DNA from: Naumovozyma dairenensis CBS 421
Taxonomy: Eukaryota; Ascomycota; Saccharomycetes; Saccharomycetales; Saccharomycetaceae
Reading direction: 5' to 3'
Assembly (NCBI RefSeq): GCF_000227115.2
Contig: NC_016486.1
Coordinates: 558,001 to 622,000, forward strand
DNA: 64,000 bases
Shown: one piece after another, positions 1 to 10,766 of the stretch
Layout: each line of letters starts with the position of its first letter
Numbering within the stretch: position 1 is the stretch's first letter
Made by a program: the position numbers and the translations under genes
The notes under the pieces: model-generated
Told to the model about the DNA's origin: nothing
Seen by the model: only the letters and a program-made list of their open reading frames with translations
Database searches by the model: none

Positions 1-392
1 AAAAAATTATAGAATTCATTGAATCAGACGAAAACACAAACAAGAAATGGAAAGTTCCAGAAAATTGGCCCTATAAAGAAGCCAGAGAATTGTTTGTCAC
101 CCCTGATATTATTGATGGTAACCAAATAACGTTGAAATGGGAACCACCAAAGGAAGACGCCCTAATAGAATTTCTATGTAAGGAAAAATTGTTCAATGAA
201 GAAAGAGTTAAAGCTGGTATTAAAAGATTACAAAAGGGTCTAAAAGCCGGCGTACAGACAAGATTAGAAGGGTTCTTTAAAGTTGTGCCTAAAACTAAAG
301 AACAGTTGGCTTCGGCAGCTGCTAAGGCAAAAGCCGCTAAAAAGGCAAATAAAGCCAACAAAGGTAAGGGTAGGATTATAAAAAAGAGATAG
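1..392 (+). CDS. RAD27: Flap endonuclease 1 (Rad27/FEN1), C-terminal part only
   Basis: This is the 3' end of a gene that starts before the window; the reading frame is open from base 3 to the stop at 390-392 (129 codons). The visible part corresponds to the end of the FEN1 nuclease core followed by the basic tail. The stretch [13 protein letters not shown] and the segment around [17 protein letters not shown] align with S. cerevisiae Rad27. QTRLEGFF fits the PCNA-interacting (PIP) box pattern QxxLxxFF, which in this family tethers the enzyme to PCNA during Okazaki fragment flap removal and long-patch base excision repair. The last 30 residues are Ala/Lys rich, as in the yeast protein. The catalytic acidic residues lie outside the window. 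In S. cerevisiae RAD27 is YKL113C, on the sister track of the chromosome XIII genes that follow here. Confidence 0.95.
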   Translation, partial: KIIEFIESDENTNKKWKVPENWPYKEARELFVTPDIIDGNQITLKWEPPKEDALIEFLCKEKLFNEERVKAGIKRLQKGLKAGVQTRLEGFFKVVPKTKEQLASAAAKAKAAKKANKANKGKGRIIKKR

Positions 393-1775
<1,383 letters not shown>

Positions 1776-2005
1776 ATAGATTGACTTTCCCATATAAATA
1801 TACATATGAAATTTCTTTAAATACTTGAAACATTGACCTATTTAGCATGAATATATACATAAAACAGAAATACCTGAAACCAAAATTCAATAGTCAGTCC
1901 ATAAACTAGTCTACATCGGTTTGCAAACTGGGATTGTTTATTCCAACCAGGTTTGTTGTATATGTTTTACTTCAATTAATAAGACTATTTCGGAGAGCAA
2001 AAAAT

Positions 2006-2078
2006 TGGACGAGTTGGGAATCGAACCCAAGACCTCTCCCATGCTAAGGGAGCGCGCTACCAACTACGCCACACGCCC
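2006..2078 (-). tRNA. tRNA-Ala (anticodon AGC)
   Basis: The reverse complement folds into a standard 73-nt tRNA. The acceptor stem starts GGGCGTG and ends CTCGTCC with discriminator A, and contains the G3:U70 wobble pair that is the main alanine identity element. The anticodon stem-loop has AGC in the loop CTTAGCATG. The T-arm carries the B box (GGTTCGATTCC). No intron is present and the CCA is not encoded. The sequence is nearly the same as yeast tA(AGC). A 112-codon ORF on the other strand crosses it and is spurious. Confidence 0.97.
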
Positions 2079-2509
2079 GTATTTTCATGTTTTCCTGTTG
2101 GAAATATTATCTGGTTCGCTACATATTCGGCACGTGAATTTAAATGTTTTATTTCTTTGGAGGGAAAATAATAGGATGGATATGGTATATGAAGAAGACT
2201 TCAATAACAATGACACCAGGATTACAAGTTGCATGTTCTGTAATCGACAGGAAGATTAATAAAACTTAATGGCTTAGCTGGTCCATATACTTTCAGCCTT
2301 TCAAGAAACAGTTTGCTTACCTGTATTATCTTTTAATCCGACGGCTTATTTAGTTGCATACCATATTTTTGCTATCTAACCCCGTTTCATCAACAATATA
2401 TACTGTATAGCTTGGTGTTTAAGCAGTCTGGGAGCTCTTATTGAAGTTAACTTTATTGTGGAAAACTAAACCTACTCCATTTCTTTACTGGTGGTGTACT
2501 TGACCGAAA
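2079..2509. other. Intergenic region tRNA-Ala - MUB1
   Basis: This 431-bp stretch is the 5' flank of the tRNA and the promoter of MUB1. It begins near a TGTTGG at 2096 and contains a CAACA ending at 2395, which prompted a check for a solo LTR. No target duplication or LTR-like interior was seen, so none is called. No other element was recognised. Confidence 0.4.
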
Positions 2510-4336
2510 ATGAGAGATTCGACCCATTTTTTTATTCCTAGAAATCGACCAGTAGTAATTTCAAATGCATCTGTTTACAATAGGAAATCTTTAGATACAA
2601 ATTCCAAAATCCCATTAGTTAATTCCCTGAATCACCTAACATATTTGATTTCAAATTCTCCAAAAGTCCGTGAAACTGTAGCTAATGATGGAGCTTTGAA
2701 AAGATTGATTTCTATTTTGAGAAACTGTCATTTTTCTGTACATGAAACAATGGATGAAAGAAATGACAGAATTAATAGACACACTATGGCCCGTGAAACA
2801 TGGCAAAGAAGACAACACGTGTTACTGGCATGGGAATGGACTTTAGCTTTCCAATGTCTTGTCTTAACGGGGACAAGAGGTTCTGAAGAAACTAGGCAGA
2901 AAGTTGTTGAAGCTGGAATTTTACCTTTATTAGCTACCGTATTGGATAATTATCTAATATATCACATGCATTATGATTTCGTTAAAAAAGAGTATTTATC
3001 AGTTCATTTTGTTACTCTTGAGACTGAGTTAATATATGACCGAATAAAAAGAATAAAATTCGGCACTTATAATAAAACTTATGAAGAATATGTCCAATAC
3101 TTGTTTGGCAATGATATTTTTAATGGGATAGAGCATGAACAGAACCTTTTTGATGAAGACTTTTTATCCAGTACGATGACACAACCTTCTGATTTTGGTG
3201 AAGTATGGCAGGACCCAACAGTTGATGACCAAACCTGGAATGAAGAAAACACTTTCCTTGACCTTCCAACTTCTTATGAACCTGTCTCTATAAAATTTCC
3301 CAGACGGTTCTATTTGGGGAAAATAGTGCCTACCCATGACGATCTTGTGTGGTCACTACAACTTCTGGCCTTCATCTCAAAATATCCCTATATGAAGTCA
3401 AAACTACAAAAATGTGAACTTATACCATCTTTATCGTTCAGACCTATACTAGAAAGAGGCCAATATCTATTGAACGGAATGGATGCAGAAGATGTAGACG
3501 TTCCAGTCTTTCATAAAAATTGTACCAGCAAGACAGGTGAACCATTCCTACATGTAGCTAAAAGTTCTACGATGAAAGATTCATTTACTATAGAATTGGA
3601 GGCAATTGCTTCCAAATGTAATGACTTAAGATTGAAGAAAATGGAATTACGAGACCCATATGAACGCCTGAATGTGACACTGCCAAAAGTAAAAGATAAC
3701 AAAAGACGAACTAAAGCGCAACGGTTGACTGAACATTTTAATTCCAACTCGTCTTATAACGCTATGTCGGAAGAGTTGACCGACAACACCTGGCAACATA
3801 TTATTTCAAAAAATTATTTGAATATATTCCAATTAGTGGAGCGATTTACCTCTAGCAATGGCCAAAAAACAAACCCTCGCGAATTTGTCTATTGGAGTTC
3901 AGTAATTATGAGGAATTCATGTAGGAAAAATGAGACAGGTGTACGGCAATGTGCTAATGTCTCCTGTGGTAAGTGGGAAGAGTATCCTAAGCAATTTTCA
4001 AAATGCCATCGTTGTAGGAGAACAAAATATTGTTCCAAACAATGTCAGGTCAATTCCTGGGAGTATCATAGGTATTGGTGTCACCCAGCTAATTCGACCT
4101 CTTCACACTCAAGTTCTACTACGTCAATTACAGAGAATCAATCACAAATATCCACAGGAAATGCAATTAACACTAATGTATCAACCTTGGAAGGTCCAAC
4201 TGCTTCCGACAATTCAGTAATGTGGGAGAGTGGTGATGGGCCTCTAATAACTGCGACTAATGAAGATACTATGGTGGAATTAAATGATAGTGGATTAAGG
4301 GAAGAAGGAGATGGCGTTTCGGCGGACGATTATTAA
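2510..4336 (+). CDS. MUB1: MYND zinc-finger protein Mub1, partner of the Ubr2-Rad6 ubiquitin ligase
   Basis: The 608-residue product corresponds to S. cerevisiae Mub1 (YMR100W, 620 residues), an adaptor that works with the E3 Ubr2 and the E2 Rad6 to ubiquitinate substrates such as the proteasome-gene activator Rpn4. The N-terminal two thirds are armadillo/helical-like, beginning with a conserved HFFIPRNRPVV block. A MYND zinc finger lies at about residues 481-524, with the spacing CxxxxC, then CHRCRRTKYC, then CQVNSWEYHRYWC, so all zinc ligands are present. The last 85 residues are Ser/Thr/Asn rich and probably disordered. The ATG at 2510 matches the expected N-terminus. The gene is convergent with SRT1, as in S. 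cerevisiae. Confidence 0.93.
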   Translation: MRDSTHFFIPRNRPVVISNASVYNRKSLDTNSKIPLVNSLNHLTYLISNSPKVRETVANDGALKRLISILRNCHFSVHETMDERNDRINRHTMARETWQRRQHVLLAWEWTLAFQCLVLTGTRGSEETRQKVVEAGILPLLATVLDNYLIYHMHYDFVKKEYLSVHFVTLETELIYDRIKRIKFGTYNKTYEEYVQYLFGNDIFNGIEHEQNLFDEDFLSSTMTQPSDFGEVWQDPTVDDQTWNEENTFLDLPTSYEPVSIKFPRRFYLGKIVPTHDDLVWSLQLLAFISKYPYMKSKLQKCELIPSLSFRPILERGQYLLNGMDAEDVDVPVFHKNCTSKTGEPFLHVAKSSTMKDSFTIELEAIASKCNDLRLKKMELRDPYERLNVTLPKVKDNKRRTKAQRLTEHFNSNSSYNAMSEELTDNTWQHIISKNYLNIFQLVERFTSSNGQKTNPREFVYWSSVIMRNSCRKNETGVRQCANVSCGKWEEYPKQFSKCHRCRRTKYCSKQCQVNSWEYHRYWCHPANSTSSHSSSTTSITENQSQISTGNAINTNVSTLEGPTASDNSVMWESGDGPLITATNEDTMVELNDSGLREEGDGVSADDY

Positions 4337-4779
4337 AAATGTAAATATATATAGTATATATAAATATATATTCAATAAATGTCCCAACTTTTTGCAGCAT
4401 TCATGAATTTTTTTTGTAAATGGAGCGGTGGTAACGACTTCCTGGGCATTCTTTTTTTTATTTACTTTTGGATAGATAGTTCTATAATTTTGCAAATCTT
4501 TCAAAAAAATTTAATAGTCAACTTTTTGATACTTGAAAATAAACAAGTTTATCAATAGATGTTTCCTTTTGGAAGTTGAAATATCCTGAAGACTTGGATT
4601 AAATTTATCAAATGGTATTTTTTTTGCTTCAAAAACAGAAAAATTGTATTTTGGTATATAAAACTAGCATATACAAATGGAAGAGAGAGGATAAGATGAT
4701 AGTAAGGAATATGTATGTGAAGGATTTTTTTAAAGAAAATGCAACATAAGGAAATTATTTCCTTAACTTTTTTAATGGT
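4337..4779. other. Convergent 3' intergenic region MUB1/SRT1
   Basis: This 443-bp stretch lies between two stop codons. A TATATA-rich run at about 4342-4375 fits yeast 3'-end processing efficiency elements for MUB1. The 69-codon ORF overlapping it on the minus strand has no recognised similarity. Nothing else was seen. Confidence 0.4.
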
Positions 4780-5814
4780 TTAATTGGCTTCACCAGTTAT
4801 TGAGACGGAAATAGGTGGTTCCGGAAAGGAATCTACATTAATAAAAGAGTCCTTTCTAAGGTGGAAAACATGGAATCTTCTCAAGAGGCCTTTACCTAGT
4901 GGACCTCCATTTTGGTTAAATCTTTGGATTGTTGAAAAGAAGGACCATCTAAGAATTATTAAGTACATTAGAAAAAACCCGAAATTGGGCCATAGCTTAT
5001 CATGAAACTCAATCGTAGCATTTTCATGAGATTGCCATAACATGTAATCAGAAAATCTATTATGTCCACTTGTCCTAATCAACAGATCACATCTATTTGA
5101 ATATTTGTCGAAAAACATATTTCTACTAAAAGATGATAATGTTATTGGGTTAGCGTCTTTTACATAGCTTTCCACCGAGTTTTTCATTGTGTGAAAAATT
5201 TCATTTCTGGAAGTGTAAGGGAAACAAACGAAAAAAGTGAAGTCGTCCCCGTTTTTGGTAATTTCTTCAACTTTCTTGATTTTCTCCCTTAATTCTTCCG
5301 AAAGCATATCTTTATCACCCACAATTTTTAATTTAGAGCCGTATAATGGATCTTTATAATCATTTGCCCTCCTCGCAAATTCGTCTAATTTTATAGCAAA
5401 CAAATTCATCAAAGTATCCACTTCTTCTTTGGACCTATTAAAGTTTTCAATAGAAAATGCATAAGCAGACACACACTTAACACCTATCTTCTTACAAATG
5501 TAAACCAACGTCAACAAAGTAATACCACCAGCCTCGTGGCCTTTTTTTAAAGGTAAATTTCTTGATTTAGCATACCTTCTATTTCCATCCATAATAAAGG
5601 AAACATGTTCGGGAACTGGTGCCATACTTAAAATATTTATCAGAAAACTTTGAATTTTTTTATAGGCTGTATTGATTAGTGTTAGTCCGAAAATCCAATC
5701 AAACATTTGATGAAAACTCAACCTAATCAATGTCCCGACTTGATGAATGATTTCTTGGAATAACATAATCCCCCATTTAATTTGAGCTTCAATTGCATTT
5801 AAGAACATATTCAA
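4780..5814 (-). CDS. SRT1: Cis-prenyltransferase (dehydrodolichyl diphosphate synthase), Srt1 type
   Basis: The 344-residue product aligns end to end with S. cerevisiae Srt1 (343 residues). This enzyme extends farnesyl diphosphate with isopentenyl units to long polyprenols, is found on lipid droplets, and is needed for spore-wall chitin synthesis. The first 60 residues are hydrophobic and amphipathic, as expected for membrane association. The catalytic cis-prenyltransferase signature is HVSFIMDGNRRYAKSR, with the conserved MDGNRR. SAYAFSIENFNR and the C-terminal substrate motif CDLLIRTSGHNRFSDYMLWQ are also intact. Note RTSGHNR in place of the RTSGExR of most family members; this His variant is shared with S. 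cerevisiae Srt1. The ATG at 5814 gives the family length. Confidence 0.95.
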   Translation of the reverse strand: MNMFLNAIEAQIKWGIMLFQEIIHQVGTLIRLSFHQMFDWIFGLTLINTAYKKIQSFLINILSMAPVPEHVSFIMDGNRRYAKSRNLPLKKGHEAGGITLLTLVYICKKIGVKCVSAYAFSIENFNRSKEEVDTLMNLFAIKLDEFARRANDYKDPLYGSKLKIVGDKDMLSEELREKIKKVEEITKNGDDFTFFVCFPYTSRNEIFHTMKNSVESYVKDANPITLSSFSRNMFFDKYSNRCDLLIRTSGHNRFSDYMLWQSHENATIEFHDKLWPNFGFFLMYLIILRWSFFSTIQRFNQNGGPLGKGLLRRFHVFHLRKDSFINVDSFPEPPISVSITGEAN

Positions 5815-6239
5815 TTATTTGTGATTCTAACTGGCGGTGGTTTCTGTCTCCTGAATGAAAGGACCAGAGTCTTGTGGACCCTTTGAGATCCCCAGATCTG
5901 ACCTTTTTATACAATGGCACCGATCGGCCTTTGTGTGAAAAAACTCCGGCCCTAGCCTTCAAGGTCCGACGCCGAGGCTCCGAAGTTCCGAAGCTCGGAG
6001 TAATATAGCCTCTACTATAAACTTTGTACATTTTTTACTATATTATTTTACTGTAAAATTTGGGCCATTACTATTACTGTTGGTATTAGTTATTAGTTAT
6101 TGATTTTATTAGTTATTAAGATGAGGTTTTATTTAATTATAAAGTCTGTGTAGAGATATATGTGTTCGAATTTATTTCAATTGTGTTTCGCTTATGTATA
6201 ATTTGTTGTGGCGTTGTTTAACGTTTGGAGAATCTTCTT
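5815..6239. other. Intergenic region upstream of SRT1
   Basis: This 425-bp promoter stretch has a relatively GC-rich segment at about 5850-6000. It contains a 6-bp inverted pair, CTCCGA (5978-5983) and TCGGAG (5995-6000), and the direct repeat TCCGAAG at 5979-5985 and 5987-5993. An 80-codon minus-strand ORF (5789-6031) overlaps the SRT1 start and shows no similarity. Confidence 0.4.
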
Positions 6240-9200
6240 TTATCTGAAGTTGTTCAAAACAGTACCACAATCGGTACAATAATATGTGTTCTCTGACCTT
6301 TCTGAAAGAATTTCAAAGTTGCTACCATGACAAATATCACATTTCAGTTCCAAGTTACTGGGGGATGTTTCAGGATGGCCTGGATATGTGCTGTTGTTAC
6401 TATCATTGTTTGAATCAGAGGTTACATTGTTATAGGACGAGTTCCTCTTAAATGGTGCTTGATTAGTCAAAGCACGCCTAGAAAGACTTCCACCTCTGGT
6501 TGAAGTCAAAGCCATGGCACTAATGGTGGCACTAGACTTCGACCTAATTACGGGGCATGAACGTTTACCTTTCTTGTTCGTTCCAGTATGAAGAGCTGAA
6601 GCATCACTTAGTGGAGATGGACGCAGGTTACTATGAGGAGTATTAACTGAAGATGATGTCAATGGTAATCTCATCATAGATTTCACGGAATGATTTTTTT
6701 GTAGGGATAGTTGTAAACTTTGTTGTAGTTTGTCTTCTTGTAATTTTTTCAGTACTCTTCTTCTGATCTTATTGGAGATATCTGTTCTAAAGACACGAAT
6801 CGTACCCGCGTTATCAGTCGTTACCATTATTGGACCAATAGCCTTTACTACATTTATAATATTTGAGTTATTATTTTTATTACCTGATCGTTTATGAGTA
6901 ATATAATCATCATCAAATTCATAATCATTTGTATCTTCATAGAATTCAGTTGATAGTTCACAGATGAAATCATTCGATAACGATAATGTCTTGGCAGTTC
7001 CAGAGGGTGCTGAGGTAAACGATGTAACAGGGGCATGGCTTGCATGGAATGAAATACACTCACTATTCTTTATTAACTTTTCATGATGTCCGTAGTGCGA
7101 TAAAAAGGAAGTTAACGTCAAATGATTATGTGAAGATGGTGCTGGTATTGATTGCTTATCATCATTACTGTTTTGACTTAATGTTTTCGTTAATGGTCTA
7201 GAGAACAAATTCTTTAGACTGGCTGATCTAATTATTGTACCTCGCGCAGGTGCAGTTCCATTGGTATTATTATGAGAAAGTTGTGGTGACAATGCATTTG
7301 AAGAAAAACGTCCGCTTTCATTTACTGTGACAGAAGATGATTTAAGTTTCCAACCATACGCCCAATGATCATCACTACTACTCATAACGACTGGTTGATT
7401 ATGATGGAGTGCCAGTTGTGCTCTGTGCTGTGACGAACCGCTATGGAATCCCTTTAATAGCTCCATCATTTTTCTACTTTTAACATCAAATATTCTTATC
7501 TTGGAATCATTAGTTGTAACAATTAATCTTAAAGAGTTGTCTATTTTCGCCCTAAAAGATTCCAATCCTGTAATTTTTGGTCCATGCTGGATCTTATGAT
7601 TCTTATATATACTAATTGGAGTGTTTTTCAAATTTTCAACTTGTGTAGTTTTATCAGTAACATGGAAGGATGAAACATGTTGTAATCCTTTTGTTAATAA
7701 TATATGTATATAACCATTAAAAGTGCCCACAATAGTGTATTTCCCATCTTCAGGTGATAGTGTTAAAGAAGTAATTAAATCATGACAATCAAATTCAAAA
7801 CTAACTTCGTTATCTAATATTGACCAGAGCCTACATTTATGATCTAAACACCCACTGATGATAAACCTATCATCTATTGGATGGAATGCTACACATGTAA
7901 CAAAATCTTGATGCCTAAATGTCCTCAATGAAGTTGCTCTATCAATATGCCACAGTTTTACTGTTTTATCCATTGATGCAGTTACTAAGAAGTTGTTCTT
8001 GGACCAATCCAAATCAAGAACATCTGATTTGTGTTCTTTAAACATTTTGTAACAGATAGGATTGAATACTGGTGCATATAAATTCATTGTTCCATTATTC
8101 TTTGTGATACTATCATTTAGTGAGTGGGTTAAGTTATCTAGAGATGGATCCATGGTGGTTCCATTGTATTTAGTTGATGAACTATTATTATTGCCCCCCA
8201 TTGGGCCAGAATGATTTGGTGATAAGGAAGGTGATGGATTTAAATTGTTTCTTAGACGCAAAGCTTTGACTCTTGCGGAATTATTTGAATCAATACTTGA
8301 ATTTAACTCCCATCTCTCTACCGGTGAATTCAATACTTTCCAGATTCGTATGATACCACTTTTACCTGTGGTAACCATAAACTTTCCATCCAGGCTAAAT
8401 TTTGTTATCCAAATAGCCCTATCTGATGGTTGAGTTAAATTTGTTGATGATGAAGTTGGTGTTATAGGAGGAGAATGTAACGGTATATTGTTTATTACTT
8501 TACTAGAATCAGCATGTGAATTAGCAGGAAATCCAGTAATTCTGTTCTCATCGTCGAATGCTTTCAATTCTTGGGCTAGGAATAATCTCCTGAATATTTT
8601 AAAACTTTTTCTTTTATTCAATAGTTTGATATAATGAGGTTCTTTTAGGTATTTTTCAAATTGATCTTGATCAATGGCATTAAATGAATAATTAGCACAA
8701 CATAATGGATTTGATATATTATTAGGTTTGCTAGTACCAGTTCGTCCATGTATATTGTTACTTGCTGTTGTTGTCTTAGCTCTTGATCTAGAAGCACTTG
8801 ATAATGTCCCAGTGGAGCTTGAAGATATTTTTGTTGCATCATCAGTCATGTAGCTCGGCCTCGTTGAGTTGTCGCTACTGTTATTGATGGAAGAAATTGG
8901 AAAGCTGGTAAGAGATGGTGCAGTATTTGAGTGTTGTTTTAATCTTTGGGATTCTATAGCTGCATTACGTTCAAAAGTGTTATTAATTGGTGATCTTTTC
9001 ATGGTGAATTGCAAAGGTTTGATATCAGCAGAAAATTCAGAAGCTGTTTCGTTGGTGTCCTTATATTTTGTGAAGTCGTTAGCTTTTGAAGAAGAAGATG
9101 AAGAAATACTATCATCACTAGTCCCTATGGGAGTAGAACTATCCTCACTTGAAACTTTCGATATATGCATAAGATCTAAATTTTTGTTTATCAATTTAGT

Positions 9201-9285
9201 TTCCTGATGCAAATTATTCATTGAATGGGCAGATGGCAACTTATNNNNNNNNNNNNNNATGTCGTCTTGTCCTTGTTGCTGCCAT
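6240..9285 (-). CDS. WD40-repeat protein of the YMR102C/DGR2 family, split by an assembly gap
   Basis: The long frame covers at least 999 residues and matches the paralogous S. cerevisiae proteins YMR102C (by synteny) and Dgr2 (YKL121W, 852 residues), whose molecular function is unclear. A conserved block near FEKYLKEPHYIKLL is followed by WD40 repeats with recognisable cores, for example DLDWSKNNFLVTASMDKTVKLW and FHPIDDRFIISGCLDHKCRLW. The C-terminus carries a CxxC...CxxC pair (CDICHGSNF and YYCTDCGTVLNNF), a possible zinc ribbon also present in Dgr2. Long Ser/Asn linkers make it larger than the yeast proteins. The frame is open up to the 14-N gap at 9245-9258 with no ATG. The likely start is ATG at 9285-9283 beyond the gap, preceded by an in-frame TGA. 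With exactly 14 N the frames do not join, so the gap size is probably wrong. Confidence 0.88.
9245..9258. other. Assembly gap of 14 N
   Basis: Fourteen undetermined bases lie inside the 5' end of the WD40 gene. Reading from the candidate ATG at 9285 through exactly 14 bases leads to a TAA just after the gap. A true length of 13 (or 13 plus a multiple of 3) restores the frame. The number of N therefore looks estimated. Confidence 0.95.
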
Positions 9286-10766
9286 TTTTCACAAAGTAGT
9301 ACGAAGGAGAAATTGGTTTGTATAGGTTATATTACCGTGAAACGTACGTATTTACTCTGCCTAGTACGTATATTCTTATTCCTGGAGTTTTGGTGTACGG
9401 TATGGAGTATGCTGATTATGGCTTGATAAAATAAACGGCTTCAAGGCTTAGTTTGTTTAACGATCAGATATAGGCAGATAGAATATCCGTACCGTATACT
9501 GTCCTTTTGAGATGCACTATAGTCTAGTTTTAACGATATATTTTACGCCACGCAAACGAATTTCGATGTTTTGGACAGACCTTAGTGATATATACCAAAC
9601 TTATAAGTACTTGCAAACCCTGTATAATATATAAAGACTGATTAGCACAAGTTGTTGAATTAGTTGCCACCCAGTATCATTGAAATATTAACTACAATAG
9701 ACTACACTTTTTATTTTATGCTTATCATACAGCAAAACTACGTAGCGTAACGTGCGTTTACTGTTGTAGGATCCCGCAAGGACTACTACATAGTTCAAGG
9801 AAATTCTCGTTCCGCGGGCCATGGAATGGAGAAAGAGATCCCGTCTACAACGAAGAGCCAAAGGGGGACGAGGAATGGCTGACATCAACGGTGGTCAAAC
9901 CAGCCCGCCTCCTTACATGTGTGTCAGTGGCCCTCGGTCAACATTGAGCGTCTACGGGTAACGTTGTGTTACCCGTATACTACGCGGTACTAACGCTGCG
10001 GTTCAAAAAAAATTCCCCTGCTATAACTCTCTATAGCCTGAAAATCCCTTTTCTCTCCAAATTAGATATATGTATAAAGCTCTCACATTTCCTTGTTTAC
10101 AATCCCATCAAGAGCCGCTTTGGATGTAGTACTCACAATTTCCAAAATCTCTCTTAGATATTTAAAGTTTTATTAACATATTTTAGCATTATCTAAGTGT
10201 CACGCTAGAAACAGTTAGATTAAACCGTTCAATGGTTGAGTAGGTTGGATCCTAAAAACCACCTTGCGAAGGTATCCCGTTTATTTCCGCTTCCGCTGCT
10301 CGTGCTATTTTGCAAGCAAAGTAAATCCGCGTTCCGGGGAAGGAGGCGGACATAACGATTCACCTGTTCCAACCATTATATGATCCGCGGAAAAGAACAA
10401 ACCTACAATTTCATGTCCTTTCGACAAATTGTAAATGAGCTTGGTAGTGCTTTTAAGTTGATACCATCAATTTAACGGCATTTACTTGATAAAATATTTA
10501 TTACCGGAGTGGTTCAATTGAACCAGTTCCTCTTGTACCAGATATATAACATAGCATCTGATGGGACTTCATAAATTGATAGTCTATAGAATCTCCTTTT
10601 ATTCAGGTGTATAAAATAAATAATTATTTACATACGCAATTTGTGAGTCACAGTTTCATCACAAATTTTTTTATCAGGTAGTCCTCGAATGATGTAACGC
10701 CAATCTCTGTTTGTTGGAGAATATGCATTCAAGGGAAGAGTCAGAGTCTTTAGGGTTCCTATGCCT
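9286..10766. other. Long intergenic region between the WD40 gene and the YPK kinase gene
   Basis: This 1.48-kb region is the promoter of the WD40 gene and the terminator side of the kinase gene, both transcribed on the minus strand. The site of the dubious S. cerevisiae ORF YMR103C would fall here, but no credible ORF was found (the longest is 66 codons and without similarity). The clear signal is the Reb1-like palindrome at 9953-9977. No tRNA was recognised. Confidence 0.5.
9953..9977. promoter_or_regulatory. Perfect inverted pair of Reb1-type sites
   Basis: Two 10-bp arms, TACGGGTAAC and GTTACCCGTA, are separated by 5 bp (GTTGT). Each arm contains CGGGTAA/TTACCCG, the core recognised by the general regulatory factor Reb1. 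The arrangement could seat two Reb1 molecules back to back, or form a hairpin in RNA. It lies about 670 bp upstream of the WD40 gene and about 790 bp beyond the stop of the kinase gene. Confidence 0.6.

Noticed and set aside
1921..2259. 112-codon plus-strand ORF
   Set aside because: It runs across the tRNA-Ala gene in antisense and has no similarity.
2096..2395. Possible 300-bp solo LTR (TGTTGG ... CAACA) next to tRNA-Ala
   Set aside because: The ends fit loosely and the place is typical for Ty insertion, but the flanking five bases differ and the interior does not resemble a known Ty LTR.
5789..6031. 80-codon minus-strand ORF overlapping the SRT1 start
   Set aside because: It is out of frame with SRT1 and lies in its promoter. 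No similarity was found.
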